DNA from: a virus
IMG/VR virus record: IMGVR_UViG_3300042887_002465
Span: 1 to 47,341 of that record
Reading direction: 5' to 3' (one strand)
Length of the DNA: 47,341 nt
The stretch's first letter is position 1, and each line of letters begins with the position of its first letter. Both the position numbers and the translations under genes were made by a program. Below, in pieces: positions 19,769 to 28,647 of the stretch. Below the pieces are notes generated by a model. That model was not told the DNA's origin and did no database searches. It saw only the letters and a list, made by a program, of their open reading frames with translations.

Positions 19769-21628
19769 TTACTTAATTTCACATGCACCACCACCACATG
19801 CAACTTCACCTTTTAGGTCAGTGTTGTCATCTATCTCAACAACTCTACTCAAGTCAATGTTAGATAAGTGTGCCATCATTTCGTTATACTTTTCTTCAGT
19901 ACAATCTTCGAATGGTGCTTGGATATAAGATCCTCCATCATAATTCAATACAGACAATCCGTTGTAGTGTTTACGATTTGTCCACATCCACTCTCCAACT
20001 GCTACCCACTCTTCTGGTTTAATAGAAACTGTAGCTGATACGTTGTGAGAGTTCTGTCCTGTTCTATGTCCTGGCTTAATCCACTCTTTGTGTACTCGTT
20101 TGATACGCTCAAGCAAGTCAATAGGACTCTCGTTTCTTAGAATAGCTCCTGCTGGCGCTTTTTGTGGAATCGAGATAACTGCTGTATCGTGTGGACGGAA
20201 ATACTCATCTTCGATTAGCTCTGGGTGGTAGATTGCTAAGTAAGAGTAGATTGCTTCGTTCTTACCTACACGTACACGTCTGATGTAGTAATCGTTGTGC
20301 CATGCATGGATACCTGAGCTTGTTCCTAGTGTTAGTGAAGTAGTACCAGCTGGCTTTACAGTTGTGCAACGAGCTGATGCATTGATTCCAATCAACTCAG
20401 CTACACGAGCATTCTCTTTAGTAACTTCGTTAGCTGCCTCAGTCATATCTAATCCTAATACAACTCCTGATCCAATACCAGTCATTGATACTCCGATCAA
20501 CGCATCCTTCTCAGTTGTACGCTTCCAAATATCACGTAGGTAGTGGAAGTTGGTATAGCTTGCTTGCAATGTTCCAATGAACGCTGCTGCCTTTACTCTT
20601 TCATTTAAGTCTTCTTGCGACTCAACATCCGATACATTCACTTCACATAAGTTACAGAATTGGAATGGACGTAGAGCGATCTCACAACATGGGTTAGTTC
20701 CCCAATCCTTATCGTTTGTCAAGTAGATACCAGGCTCACCTGCTCCACTTAATTCCACACGCTTCCACAAGTCCAAGAAGAACTCCTTAGTCATCTTATG
20801 ACGTAGCAATGCAGCTGAATTGTTTGCACGACCTCTTTGTGGATTGTTCTCCCACCAAGCGCCTGACTTACAAGCAATCATCTCATCATCATCCGCTGAA
20901 AAAAGCGAGATAAGGGCTGCACGACGAATACCGCCAGCAAGTACAGCGTCAGCAATATGGCACACGATGTCATGTACTTCAATTGGCGAAAGCTTTTCTC
21001 CATCCTGTTTTGTATCTAAAATTCCTTGTACTTTAACTAAACACTCTTTAAGAGGTTGTGGGCCTGGTGCCTTTCCCCCTGAAGTAACTAGTCTTGCACC
21101 TTTAGCTCGAATGTCAGAAAAGTCAAATTCTATCTTAGAAGATCCTGTGAAGTAGCTTTTTACTAAAGCTTTCACTGCATCTGCCCAACCTTCAATACTA
21201 TCAGCAATGAGGAATCTTTTTGTACGCTTTGTGTTAGGCTTACGAACTTCTGGTAACTTTTCAACGTGGTGCTTCTGTACTGAGTATCCAACTCCAGTAC
21301 CTCCTAATAAAAGGAACATAGCTTCACCAAATGCTCTCCAGTCATCAATTGGCATATAAGCACAATTGTAAACACGGTTTGGGCTAATCTCAATTGGCTT
21401 ACCAGCAAACTGCATACTGCGCATTGATGGCAAAATCTTTTTGTTCAAGACAAAGTCATATGCATGCTCTATCTCTTCTTTTAACTGCGGGAACTTCTTG
21501 ACGTGCATCTCCTTGTTACGAGTCACTAACTCGTCCCACGTCTCTCTTCTTTGTAGCTCAGGGATATACTTACTGTACTTCATAAAGACAGTGATATCGC
21601 TAAGAATCTCATTGCTAATTTCTTTCAT
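19769..21628 (-). CDS. Class II (adenosylcobalamin-dependent) ribonucleotide reductase
   Basis: The 619-residue protein resembles the monomeric class II reductase of Lactobacillus leichmannii in its order of motifs: VYNCAYMPIDD (C89, redox cysteine), the loop LLGGTGVGYSVQ, TNPCCEIALRPFQFCNLCEVN (thiyl radical C314, E316, partner C325), KPAGTTSLTLGTSSGIH, and a C-terminal redox pair in ACGGGACEIK (C611, C616). It makes deoxyribonucleotides with B12 as radical source and needs no oxygen or second subunit. It depends on cobalamin from the host or environment. The ATG is preceded by an A/C-rich leader; see the 21629-21726 gap. Confidence 0.9.
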   Translation of the reverse strand: MKEISNEILSDITVFMKYSKYIPELQRRETWDELVTRNKEMHVKKFPQLKEEIEHAYDFVLNKKILPSMRSMQFAGKPIEISPNRVYNCAYMPIDDWRAFGEAMFLLLGGTGVGYSVQKHHVEKLPEVRKPNTKRTKRFLIADSIEGWADAVKALVKSYFTGSSKIEFDFSDIRAKGARLVTSGGKAPGPQPLKECLVKVQGILDTKQDGEKLSPIEVHDIVCHIADAVLAGGIRRAALISLFSADDDEMIACKSGAWWENNPQRGRANNSAALLRHKMTKEFFLDLWKRVELSGAGEPGIYLTNDKDWGTNPCCEIALRPFQFCNLCEVNVSDVESQEDLNERVKAAAFIGTLQASYTNFHYLRDIWKRTTEKDALIGVSMTGIGSGVVLGLDMTEAANEVTKENARVAELIGINASARCTTVKPAGTTSLTLGTSSGIHAWHNDYYIRRVRVGKNEAIYSYLAIYHPELIEDEYFRPHDTAVISIPQKAPAGAILRNESPIDLLERIKRVHKEWIKPGHRTGQNSHNVSATVSIKPEEWVAVGEWMWTNRKHYNGLSVLNYDGGSYIQAPFEDCTEEKYNEMMAHLSNIDLSRVVEIDDNTDLKGEVACGGGACEIK

Positions 21629-21726
21629 TTTGGTTTTTTGGTTTTTATATTATTAACTTTCGTAACGACTGTAGGGATAAATACCCCATATGCTCTCGTT
21701 GAAACGTTATTCTATATTAAAAAATC
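21629..21726 (-). other. Unexplained 98-base leader before the ribonucleotide reductase
   Basis: The gap between helicase stop and reductase start contains CAACGA and TCGTT about 35 bases apart, enclosing GGGG-TATTTAT-CCC, so a two-level hairpin is possible. No TTG-N20 box element and no TATTTATA-plus-A copy is present. I do not see a B12-box, so it is not called a riboswitch. Confidence 0.35.
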
Positions 21727-23091
21727 TTAAACTAATCCTTGAAGTTCTTGGAACTTGTTTCGTAGTGTACTCTTCAGCACCTCTTCGTGGTTAGCCATTG
21801 TCTTTTTAGTATCAATTCCTTCTATAGTGTTCTCTGCAAAGATGTTGATCTTACACACACTCATGTTCATCTTACTTGGGAAGGTTAATCCATCTGGTCC
21901 GAATCGATTCTTGATAACGTGCCATCTTCCAGTACCACTCAACTTATCTGTCGTTTTACGTGATAGTGATACTACAAAGTCAGCAATCATCACCTTGGAG
22001 TAAGACTCTGCAATCTTCTCTGCACCAATGATATCCTCTTCCAATGCTGATCTGTTTGCTTGCGATGCTGTCCATACTGGAAAGCCATAAGTACCTGATA
22101 GACCTCTCAAGTCTTCGTAGATGCTACCCAATGCTTGGTCGTGTCGTTTAGTAGAACTGACATTTGTTTCTCTCAACAAGTCAGCGTAATCGACAAGCAC
22201 AATGTCTGGTTTGAATCCTTGCATCGTACACTTTTCTAAGTGTGCTGTCAATGTACCCACTGTAGCTGTCTTAGTTGGATAGTACTTGATAATAAGATTA
22301 CCTTTCAACTTACCAACTGCATCCTTAACTTCGTCAATGTGAAACTTCAAGTCCTGGGATGGTATGTTTGTATAGTATGAGTCAAATCGCGATCCTACAT
22401 ACCCTTCAGCCAACTCCATTGTATAGTAAATGACATTCATTCCTCTTTCAACAGCAGCTGCTGCAATACTAACCAATGCCATAGACTTACCAATACCAGC
22501 TGGTGCTACAAAGACTCCTAACTCACCCTTACCTAATCCTCCATCCATAATCTCATTAATTACTTCCCATGGAGTTTCAACTGGGTGACGTACATTAGCT
22601 TCGTATCGTGCATCAACATCTTCATTGTACTCGTGACCAATGTTACGATCACTACCAGCCTTCATTGCATTATCAATGTTAGCTTTAATCTCATCATACT
22701 TACCACCTTTCAACAATTCAACACTCTCTAAGATGGCATTCTTCAGCTTTTGATTTTTACAGAAGTTAAGAAACTGGTCTTTAACGAACTGTACGTCATC
22801 AGCATCCAAATAGTTCATGATGTCCTTTAGTTGCATAATTACAGCTGTCTTGAGAATATCAATTTCGATAGACTCAACATGGACCTTCAACGCATCTAGA
22901 GTAGGTGTTGTCTTGTATTGTTTGTGATAGTCTAAGATGGTCTTAGCTATCCACTTTGAAGCATCAGAACTCATATAGTCTGGTTCAAGCAAGTCGCTAA
23001 TCTGTTGCAAAAACGGCTTGTCTTTCATAAGAACTGCCAAGACTTTCGCTTGGAAGCTTGTTCCATATTTTTGTATTGTATCTGAACTCAT
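21727..23091 (-). CDS. DnaB-type replicative helicase (gp41-like)
   Basis: The start is ATG 23091 (MSSDTIQKYGTSFQAKVLAVL), giving 454 residues; codons upstream belong to the promoter and the RNase H gene. The N-terminal helical domain resembles DnaB (FLQQISDLLEPDYMSSDASKW). The RecA-like motor has Walker A APAGIGKSM (about 196-203), MELAEGYVGSRFDSY, Walker B DIVLVDYADLL, and TASQANRS with the sensor residues. It should be the hexameric 5'-3' helicase at the phage fork. I saw no separate primase gene in this window. The -7 box ends 4 nt from the ATG. Confidence 0.93.
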   Translation of the reverse strand: MSSDTIQKYGTSFQAKVLAVLMKDKPFLQQISDLLEPDYMSSDASKWIAKTILDYHKQYKTTPTLDALKVHVESIEIDILKTAVIMQLKDIMNYLDADDVQFVKDQFLNFCKNQKLKNAILESVELLKGGKYDEIKANIDNAMKAGSDRNIGHEYNEDVDARYEANVRHPVETPWEVINEIMDGGLGKGELGVFVAPAGIGKSMALVSIAAAAVERGMNVIYYTMELAEGYVGSRFDSYYTNIPSQDLKFHIDEVKDAVGKLKGNLIIKYYPTKTATVGTLTAHLEKCTMQGFKPDIVLVDYADLLRETNVSSTKRHDQALGSIYEDLRGLSGTYGFPVWTASQANRSALEEDIIGAEKIAESYSKVMIADFVVSLSRKTTDKLSGTGRWHVIKNRFGPDGLTFPSKMNMSVCKINIFAENTIEGIDTKKTMANHEEVLKSTLRNKFQELQGLV

Positions 23092-23095
23092 AAAT

Positions 23096-23126
23096 GTAAT
23101 ATAGGTAAAAATTAATGAGTTTGCAA
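23096..23126 (-). promoter_or_regulatory. Early-type promoter of the helicase gene, inside the RNase H gene
   Basis: On the coding strand TTG (23126-23124), 20 bases, TATATTAC (23103-23096), then 4 bases to ATG 23091. The TTG lies within the last codons of the upstream gene. Confidence 0.6.
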
Positions 23127-24161
23127 AGCAAATCCATCTAACTTTTGGAACACATCTCGCAACCACATATCCGGATTCTTGATAGCTCCAGTCATCTTAT
23201 CTTCCATAAGCATTTTATGAAAGTGAATTTTGTTGCATCTTGGAATTGGCTGCTCTAGTGTGTCAATGATTCGCATCTTAACTGTCATATTAATGTTGCT
23301 CTCAGAGAGCTGCATTAACTGAACATTTCTGTTTATTAAGTCCTCAGATGCTAGGAACTTCTGGTAGATTTTCACCTTAGCTGGTTGGGTGGCTGCAAAG
23401 TCCATTAGCTCCTTTAGAGTCACCTCTCTATCCTCTGTTAGAAGGTTAAATTTACTATGAACTGTCTTATCACCAATTCCATCCACTCCACCAATGTTAT
23501 CACTTTTATCGCCAAGTAATGCACGATAAAGAGCAAAATTACGTGGGTAAATGCCAAACTCAGTATGAACATCCTCTGTGTAATAGAATTTCTTTTTGGT
23601 AGGGCTCCAAATGTGGATTCTCTCATCCACTAACTGGTAGAAGTCTTTATCTGAAGACATAATGAACACTTGACTATCCTTCTTTTGTAGTAAGTAATCG
23701 TTAGCGATGTAAGCAATTACATCATCTGCTTCAGTTGCTTCTGCTGTGATAACGGTAACTGGCAAGTGTGCCAAGTATTCGACCATTCGTATTAGTTGCT
23801 CAAGTTGGTTGTCTTGTTTATCAACAACTTCCGATCTATTCAATCGAATCTTGAACTTTCTATTTGCTTTGTATTCTGGGTAGACTTGTCTTCGTTTAGC
23901 TGAACCATTCTTACCATCAAACGTCATAATCACTCTTGTTGGATTAATGTTCTTAATAGCGTGTCCAATGCTAAGTAGTGTGCCTGAGATACCACCAACG
24001 TGCTCTCCGTCGCTATTGGTAACAGGGCTTGCTGCATACGATCTGATGAACGTATTAAGGCCATCGATGATCAACACCCTAGAATTAAGGTGTTGATCGT
24101 CTTGTGGTCCTCTTGTTCGTAGTTCGTTTAGTAGAGCTAGATAATTAGTCTGCGAGCTCAT
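23112..24161 (-). CDS. 5'-3' exonuclease / RNase H (FEN family)
   Basis: ATG 24161 (MSSQTNYLALLNEL) gives 349 residues. The FEN-type acidic residues are visible in IIDGLNTFIRSY, MTFDGKNGSAKRRQVYPEYKANRK, ATEADDVIAYIAN, MSSDKDFYQLV and LLGDKSDNIGGVDGIGDKT (the helix-hairpin-helix-like DNA clamp). In T4 the comparable RNase H removes RNA primers from Okazaki fragments. It fits the absence of a 5'-3' nuclease domain in the DNA polymerase. It overlaps the 3' end of the RecA gene by 17 bases. Confidence 0.93.
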   Translation of the reverse strand: MSSQTNYLALLNELRTRGPQDDQHLNSRVLIIDGLNTFIRSYAASPVTNSDGEHVGGISGTLLSIGHAIKNINPTRVIMTFDGKNGSAKRRQVYPEYKANRKFKIRLNRSEVVDKQDNQLEQLIRMVEYLAHLPVTVITAEATEADDVIAYIANDYLLQKKDSQVFIMSSDKDFYQLVDERIHIWSPTKKKFYYTEDVHTEFGIYPRNFALYRALLGDKSDNIGGVDGIGDKTVHSKFNLLTEDREVTLKELMDFAATQPAKVKIYQKFLASEDLINRNVQLMQLSESNINMTVKMRIIDTLEQPIPRCNKIHFHKMLMEDKMTGAIKNPDMWLRDVFQKLDGFALQTH

Positions 24162-25290
24162 CGTCGTCAACTGTTATACTATCTGGGTCAATGTCGTTAT
24201 CTCCCTTGTACTTCATAATAAAGATATCACATATCTTCTTGTAAGAGTACTCGTAAAGATCTTTGTTTGTAGCCAAAAGCTCTTTCCACTCCTTAGCCAT
24301 AAAGCGATGAACTTCTCCAGTCTCTTCATTAACTAATGTGTAATAGGCTCCTGACGTACTAACAACTCCATAGTCCTTCATTAAAGCCAACCAACTGTTC
24401 TGATCATCGATTCCAGAATTGAAATAGATATCGAATGTAGCTTTCTTGAATGGAGGTCCCATCCTGTTCTTGATAACTTGAGCTTCGGTTTGCACACCAA
24501 TGATTTGTTCAGTTTTACCTGAGCCACTCTTTAGCTTACCAACTCCCTTTAGTCTTACTCTACAACTTGCATGGAATCCTAAAGCCTTACCACCAGAGGT
24601 AGTGTACTTGTCTCCAAACATTACACCCATCTTCTCACGAAGTTGAGATGCGCATAGTAATAAAACTCGTTGCTTTCCAATCACGTTAGTGATCTTACGC
24701 ATAGCTTTCGACATAACGATAGCTTTTGCTGTTGCCCATCCATCCTTATCATAATCTGCATCCTGCTCAATCTTAGTTGTAGCTGCTGATACAGAGTCGA
24801 TAACAATCGATACCAATCGGTCCTTAGAACTTTTACGAACTGTTTCGATTATGTTCTCAACTGCTTCAAAGATATCCTCAATTGTCTCCAATGGGATATA
24901 AAGCATGTTGTTTACGTCTACTCCAATAGCTTTTAAGAACTCTTCACTCAAAGCATTCTCAGTGTCAATGTATACTGCTAATCCACCTTTCTTTTGTGTG
25001 TTAGCTAATACGTGTGCCATGATTAAGCTTTTTCCTGAAGCCTCCATACCTTGCAACTCTACAATACGACCTACTGGAAATCCTCCATTAGGTCTGTTAG
25101 AGATAGCCAAGTCTAACAAAGTGGATCCTGTTCCGACCCACTCTGTTAAATCAGTTGGAGTTTCCTCTTGCCCATTCAGAAAATGAGCAGCTTTGAAGTC
25201 TTTAAACTTTTTGTTGAGACTGTCTGCGAGCAATGATGCAAGCTCATCTCTTCCGGAAATCTCATCCGGTGTTACTGACTTCTTTGCCAT
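24145..25290 (-). CDS. RecA/UvsX-like recombinase
   Basis: The 381-residue protein has the RecA-core landmarks: GSTLLDLAISN, Walker A GMEASGKS (81-88), YIDTENALSEEFLKAIGVD, Walker B SIVIDSVSA, ALLLCASQ-type strand VLLLCASQLREKMG, and the L2 region YTTSGGKALGFHASCRVRL. It ends with an acidic tail (DNDIDPDSITVDDDELAD), as in UvsX and RecA. It should promote strand exchange and recombination-dependent replication together with the SSB encoded just upstream (5-base gap). Confidence 0.95.
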   Translation of the reverse strand: MAKKSVTPDEISGRDELASLLADSLNKKFKDFKAAHFLNGQEETPTDLTEWVGTGSTLLDLAISNRPNGGFPVGRIVELQGMEASGKSLIMAHVLANTQKKGGLAVYIDTENALSEEFLKAIGVDVNNMLYIPLETIEDIFEAVENIIETVRKSSKDRLVSIVIDSVSAATTKIEQDADYDKDGWATAKAIVMSKAMRKITNVIGKQRVLLLCASQLREKMGVMFGDKYTTSGGKALGFHASCRVRLKGVGKLKSGSGKTEQIIGVQTEAQVIKNRMGPPFKKATFDIYFNSGIDDQNSWLALMKDYGVVSTSGAYYTLVNEETGEVHRFMAKEWKELLATNKDLYEYSYKKICDIFIMKYKGDNDIDPDSITVDDDELAD

Positions 25291-25295
25291 AAGGA

Positions 25296-26078
25296 TTAAG
25301 AGTTAAAAAGTTCGTCGAATGCTGAGTTAATGTCCTCTACTTTAGTAGCAGTAGCTGCTGACTTGATCTGAGACTCTCCTTTAGGAGTTCCAGGTGCTTC
25401 TGCATTAGTGTCTGGGTTTAACCACTTCTCTAATGCTGTAGTCATTTCCTCGTAGCTCAACTCAGTATACAACTCAGTGATTTGCTTTTGACCATTTACG
25501 ATCAATGCAGCAACTTCTTTATCAGTTGTAGCTGGAGTCTGGTTAGGTTTAGGTCTAACTGTGTAGCTTGGGAAAGCACCTTCTTTCTCTGCAGCAACGT
25601 GTTCTACTGTAATGTCACGTCCATTCATAATGTCAGTGATGTCACCGTAGTCTGGGTCAGCAATTACTCCCAAAAGCTCTTGGTAGATTTGTTTACCGAA
25701 GCTCCAGAAGCGTACTCCCTTTTCTTCTTCCCCACGAACAATTACAGGAACGTAGCAACGGAACTTTGGTTCAATTTTCTTACCTAGCTTCCAGTCTTCT
25801 TTGTTACCAGAACGCTTTAACTTTTCAGCAAACTCAACGATTGGGTCAGGACGTCCAAATGAAGTTGGCGATACCATAGTACGCTTTCCAATCTCATAGT
25901 GGAAGAACATTTCAATGAATGGGTTGCTTTTATCGAACGCATAAGGAACGATACGAACTTGGCTTTTTCCTACTGGTGGCTTCCAAAGGTATTCTGATAC
26001 CCCAGATCCTCCACCGGAATTAGCACTCTTTTGCATCTCTTGGAGACGACTTTTAATTGCATCTAAATTGATTGCCAT
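25296..26078 (-). CDS. Single-stranded DNA-binding protein (gp32-like)
   Basis: The 260-residue protein matches the T4 gp32 type. It has a basic/hydrophobic N-terminus (MAINLDAIKSRLQEMQKS), a core with YLWKPPVGKSQVRIVPY, FHYEIGKRTMVSPTSFG, FRCYVPVIVRGEEEKGVRFWSFGKQIYQELL and DITVEHV, and a flexible, mildly acidic tail (KVEDINSAFDELFNS) that would contact replication partners. The four zinc ligands of T4 gp32 are not evident. Its gene has an early-type promoter and a 26-base A-rich leader. Confidence 0.9.
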   Translation of the reverse strand: MAINLDAIKSRLQEMQKSANSGGGSGVSEYLWKPPVGKSQVRIVPYAFDKSNPFIEMFFHYEIGKRTMVSPTSFGRPDPIVEFAEKLKRSGNKEDWKLGKKIEPKFRCYVPVIVRGEEEKGVRFWSFGKQIYQELLGVIADPDYGDITDIMNGRDITVEHVAAEKEGAFPSYTVRPKPNQTPATTDKEVAALIVNGQKQITELYTELSYEEMTTALEKWLNPDTNAEAPGTPKGESQIKSAATATKVEDINSAFDELFNS

Positions 26079-26104
26079 GTTTATAACTTATTTATTTATT
26101 TCTA

Positions 26105-26135
26105 CAAATATACGAAACTTTTATGGATTAGACAA
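26105..26135 (-). promoter_or_regulatory. Early-type promoter of the SSB-recA-RNase H genes
   Basis: On the coding strand TTG (26135-26133), 20 bases, TATATTTG (26112-26105), then a 26-base leader to ATG 26078. This -7 box is a perfect match to the Bacteroidota TAnnTTTG form. Confidence 0.7.
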
Positions 26136-26501
26136 CTCTTTTATTAGAATTGTTTTATATCCATCTTCTCCCTGCGATAATAGCATGCAGTCTTTATAGT
26201 CGTTCCAGTTGATGAGGTACGACTTGTCCAACACACCATTGTTTAGTGCTCTGATTAGAGCGTTTAACGCATTGATGCTATATAGGGTGTTGGTCTCTTT
26301 CTTTCTGTTTATTGAAATTGTATCTCTCAATCTTCTATCATTACTATATACGTTATACACGCATACTATGTTATCTGGATTATGAATATAGGTATAACAT
26401 TTCAGATTTGCAACATCATTGCTGTAGGTCTTGTGAATATTACCAATGCAATAAGGTAAATCTTGTAGATTTGTGAAAGTGCACAATAATTGAGGTCTCA
26501 T
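26121..26501 (-). CDS. 126-residue protein of unknown function
   Basis: The protein is a compact alpha/beta sequence starting MRPQLLCTFTNLQDLPYCI. It has NIVCVYNVYSNDRRLRDTISINRKKETNTLYSINALNALIRALNNG in the centre and ends KTILIKELSNP. The segment TISxxRKKExNTLYxINALN looks like a small conserved phage family I cannot name. It lies between the coiled-coil gene and SSB, in the replication block, 3 bases after the previous stop, so a replication-linked role is possible but only inferred. Confidence 0.65.
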   Translation of the reverse strand: MRPQLLCTFTNLQDLPYCIGNIHKTYSNDVANLKCYTYIHNPDNIVCVYNVYSNDRRLRDTISINRKKETNTLYSINALNALIRALNNGVLDKSYLINWNDYKDCMLLSQGEDGYKTILIKELSNP

Positions 26502-26504
26502 CTA

Positions 26505-26717
26505 TTAATTCTTCTCTAGGTCGTCTATCTGCTTCTGTAGATTTGCCTTCTGCAACTGCAACTTAGCAATTTGATCATCAAGCTTAGCTTTTTGTATCTG
26601 CAACTGTGCGGCTTTTGTTGTGTCAGCTGTGCTTGAAGCCGACTCTAGTTCATTAAGGGCACCTTTTTTAAAAGCTCCGTAATTTATCCCAGTGTAGTCT
26701 ATATCTTTGTTTTTCAT
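26505..26717 (-). CDS. 70-residue coiled-coil protein
   Basis: After a short polar start (MKNKDIDYTGINYGAFKKGA), residues 25-70 form a regular heptad coiled coil with repeated Q/K/L units (LQIQKAKLDDQIAKLQLQK, then ANLQKQIDDLEKN). It should form a dimer or trimer. It starts 4 bases after the stop of the polymerase-like gene, so it may be a partner of that protein, which is inference. No function known. Confidence 0.65.
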   Translation of the reverse strand: MKNKDIDYTGINYGAFKKGALNELESASSTADTTKAAQLQIQKAKLDDQIAKLQLQKANLQKQIDDLEKN

Positions 26718-26721
26718 AGGA

Positions 26722-28011
26722 TTATACTATATGACTATAATTATCTCCTTCCTTCACCTTAAATGGAAATTTACTTGGAATTGTAGAGTGCAATATATCG
26801 AGCAGTATGCTCTTCTTTTCTGCTGGAATGTCAAACAATATACTGTCGTATGTGTAGAGTACTGGAAGCATGTCTTCGTGCAGCTCGCTGAACACCTGAG
26901 AGAGTAGTTGTACGTTCTGTTCAGTCTCTTGTAATTGAATAAAGTAGTTCAATACCTTTGTTGGAGACGCATCCTCTACATTAGCTATCTTACGTTTGGA
27001 TATAGGACTTTGCACGTAACCTTGCTCACAGTACATTTTCCATAGTAGATCGGTTATTGCTTGTATTCTTGCAAAGTACTCTATGTGTTGGTATTGTCTC
27101 GATATGCCACCATACAATTGTCTAAAGGTCATTTCCTTTGCTTGCGCTATCTGCTCGTTAGTTGGATTAGCTCCAAAGTATTCCTTAGCTAAGTGTTCGT
27201 ATATATTATCGTCATCAGCAATGTTGTATCTAGTTAGACTGGCTAGGATTCTTGGGTGGTACGATGTAAAGTCAACTTCCACCAATAGACCATTATCGTA
27301 TCGTGATTTGAAACATTCACGAGAACCATCCTCCTTGTTCAAAGCTGCGTAGTTTACTCCACCAAATCTATTACTCGGTCTTCCTGTTGAGGTGTATAGA
27401 TTATACTTGGTGTAAGCTTTTCCTTCCTTAACATAGCCTTGTCCTCCAAATGATTCCTTAAATAAGTCTTCGTGTACAGCAATACCATTCTTTTCTATTG
27501 TGTGGAAGGTTGTCTTAACCGCTCTATAAAACTCATTCGTATTCTCAGTATCGATTGGTAGCTTATCTACAAGCTCTCTACAATGCTGCTGTATCTTGAT
27601 TGGATCAACTAAGAAGTTTGAGCATGCTGATCCTACTCTCTTTCTATAGAAGTTGATTTGGAGGTTGTACTCTTGCTCAGGTATGGTGTTAAATGACAAA
27701 TAGCTGTTGATTAACGCATCCTCCATGTTTGGCAATGGTTTGTATCCACTGTAGCTTAAGATGTCGAAATCAACGATGTAACACCGTGTAGCAGTGGTAA
27801 AGTCTTCGTATGCATCCTTCTTTAGTAGAGCTTCTGGGTGTTCTATGAAGATTGTGAACTCATCTCCATCCAATACCTTAACGTACCAACCTATGATGGT
27901 GTTGTCCACAAGATGTTTTTGTGGATGCAAGCCAATAGCATGGCAGACAATATGCTTATCTGCTATTTGGTTCTTAAAATTATTGTATTGAGCTGTTGAG
28001 TCTATTATCAC
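26722..28011 (-). CDS. Second, divergent family A DNA polymerase-like protein
   Basis: The 429-residue frame starts at GTG 28011. It carries degenerate family A motifs: YTSTGRPSNRFGGVN (TGR motif, about 206-220), motif A EVDFTSYHPRILAS (D247, with His at the position of the steric-gate Glu), motif B AKEMTFRQLYGG (K292, F296, Y300; the upstream Arg is absent), and motif C LYTYDSILFD (Y388-D389-S390 in place of HDE). The N-terminal 200 residues may be a degenerate exonuclease-like domain; I see no intact D-x-E triad. Both metal-binding Asp residues remain, so activity is possible. It differs from the main polymerase at 6486. The -7 box is 4 nt from the start codon. Confidence 0.75.
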   Translation of the reverse strand: MIIDSTAQYNNFKNQIADKHIVCHAIGLHPQKHLVDNTIIGWYVKVLDGDEFTIFIEHPEALLKKDAYEDFTTATRCYIVDFDILSYSGYKPLPNMEDALINSYLSFNTIPEQEYNLQINFYRKRVGSACSNFLVDPIKIQQHCRELVDKLPIDTENTNEFYRAVKTTFHTIEKNGIAVHEDLFKESFGGQGYVKEGKAYTKYNLYTSTGRPSNRFGGVNYAALNKEDGSRECFKSRYDNGLLVEVDFTSYHPRILASLTRYNIADDDNIYEHLAKEYFGANPTNEQIAQAKEMTFRQLYGGISRQYQHIEYFARIQAITDLLWKMYCEQGYVQSPISKRKIANVEDASPTKVLNYFIQLQETEQNVQLLSQVFSELHEDMLPVLYTYDSILFDIPAEKKSILLDILHSTIPSKFPFKVKEGDNYSHIV

Positions 28012-28015
28012 TCAA

Positions 28016-28046
28016 CTAATATACTAAAAAAGATTCGGTTCAGCAA
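28016..28046 (-). promoter_or_regulatory. Early-type promoter of the second polymerase-like gene
   Basis: On the coding strand TTG (28046-28044), 20 bases, TATATTAG (28023-28016), then 4 bases to GTG 28011. The TTG lies in the last codons of the structural gene upstream. Confidence 0.6.
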
Positions 28047-28647
28047 ACTCAGTATAATTCCTGAATGCAAATTGCATCATTGGGTATCTTCTGATGATAG
28101 GCTCAAGTGTTCTTCTGTTTTGCGCTTCTATGCTTAGTATAGGTGGTCCAGGTTGTCCTGTTTGTGGATTTGTTGTTATGGTTGTCTCTAAGCTTCCTAC
28201 AATTACCCATTTGATTCTGTGCAGTGTCCATATGCCTGAGTCTATACCTAAACTTCCTCCATAGGTGTTTACTTGCGATATTCCTATTTCAACTGGGAAC
28301 TTTGTTGTGTCGAGGTTGTGCGATACGATATATCGTTGTATTGATCCTACTTCATAGTCGGTAGGTGTTGGAGCTGGTCTAAAGAACCTAGGTTGCACGA
28401 AAAGCTTTACACGACTATTGAATCGCAATTTCTTATCGTATGTGTAAATGTCTTGATTAGTAAAGGTTCCTGGGATTAGCTTCTGAATTCCAGATGACTT
28501 TGGCTTTCCTGTGTAAGCTACACCATCCACAATATGATACTGTCCTTTATACTGCTCACCGGTAGACTCTACAATATACTCATTCCCTTTTGTGTATAAG
28601 GTGTTGTTGGTATACGTTACGCTATATTTGCTAGTTGTCCTTGCCAT
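28024..28647 (-). CDS. 207-residue putative virion/baseplate protein
   Basis: The protein begins MARTTSKYSVTYTNNTLYTKG and contains GEQYKGQYHIVDGVAYTGKPKSS, a pattern (Y-x-G-x-YH-x-H/V-x-G-x-AYTG) that I link to baseplate-associated proteins of marine myoviruses. The rest is beta-rich with few charged clusters and ends PMMQFAFRNYTEFAEPNLF. It is the last gene of the tail operon. Its start overlaps the stop of the 703-residue structural protein by 1 base. Structural role inferred from position and composition. Confidence 0.55.
   Translation of the reverse strand: MARTTSKYSVTYTNNTLYTKGNEYIVESTGEQYKGQYHIVDGVAYTGKPKSSGIQKLIPGTFTNQDIYTYDKKLRFNSRVKLFVQPRFFRPAPTPTDYEVGSIQRYIVSHNLDTTKFPVEIGISQVNTYGGSLGIDSGIWTLHRIKWVIVGSLETTITTNPQTGQPGPPILSIEAQNRRTLEPIIRRYPMMQFAFRNYTEFAEPNLF

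Noticed and set aside
21629-21726. Cobalamin riboswitch before the class II reductase
   Set aside because: No B12 box or conserved core is visible, and 98 bases are too short for the known riboswitch class.
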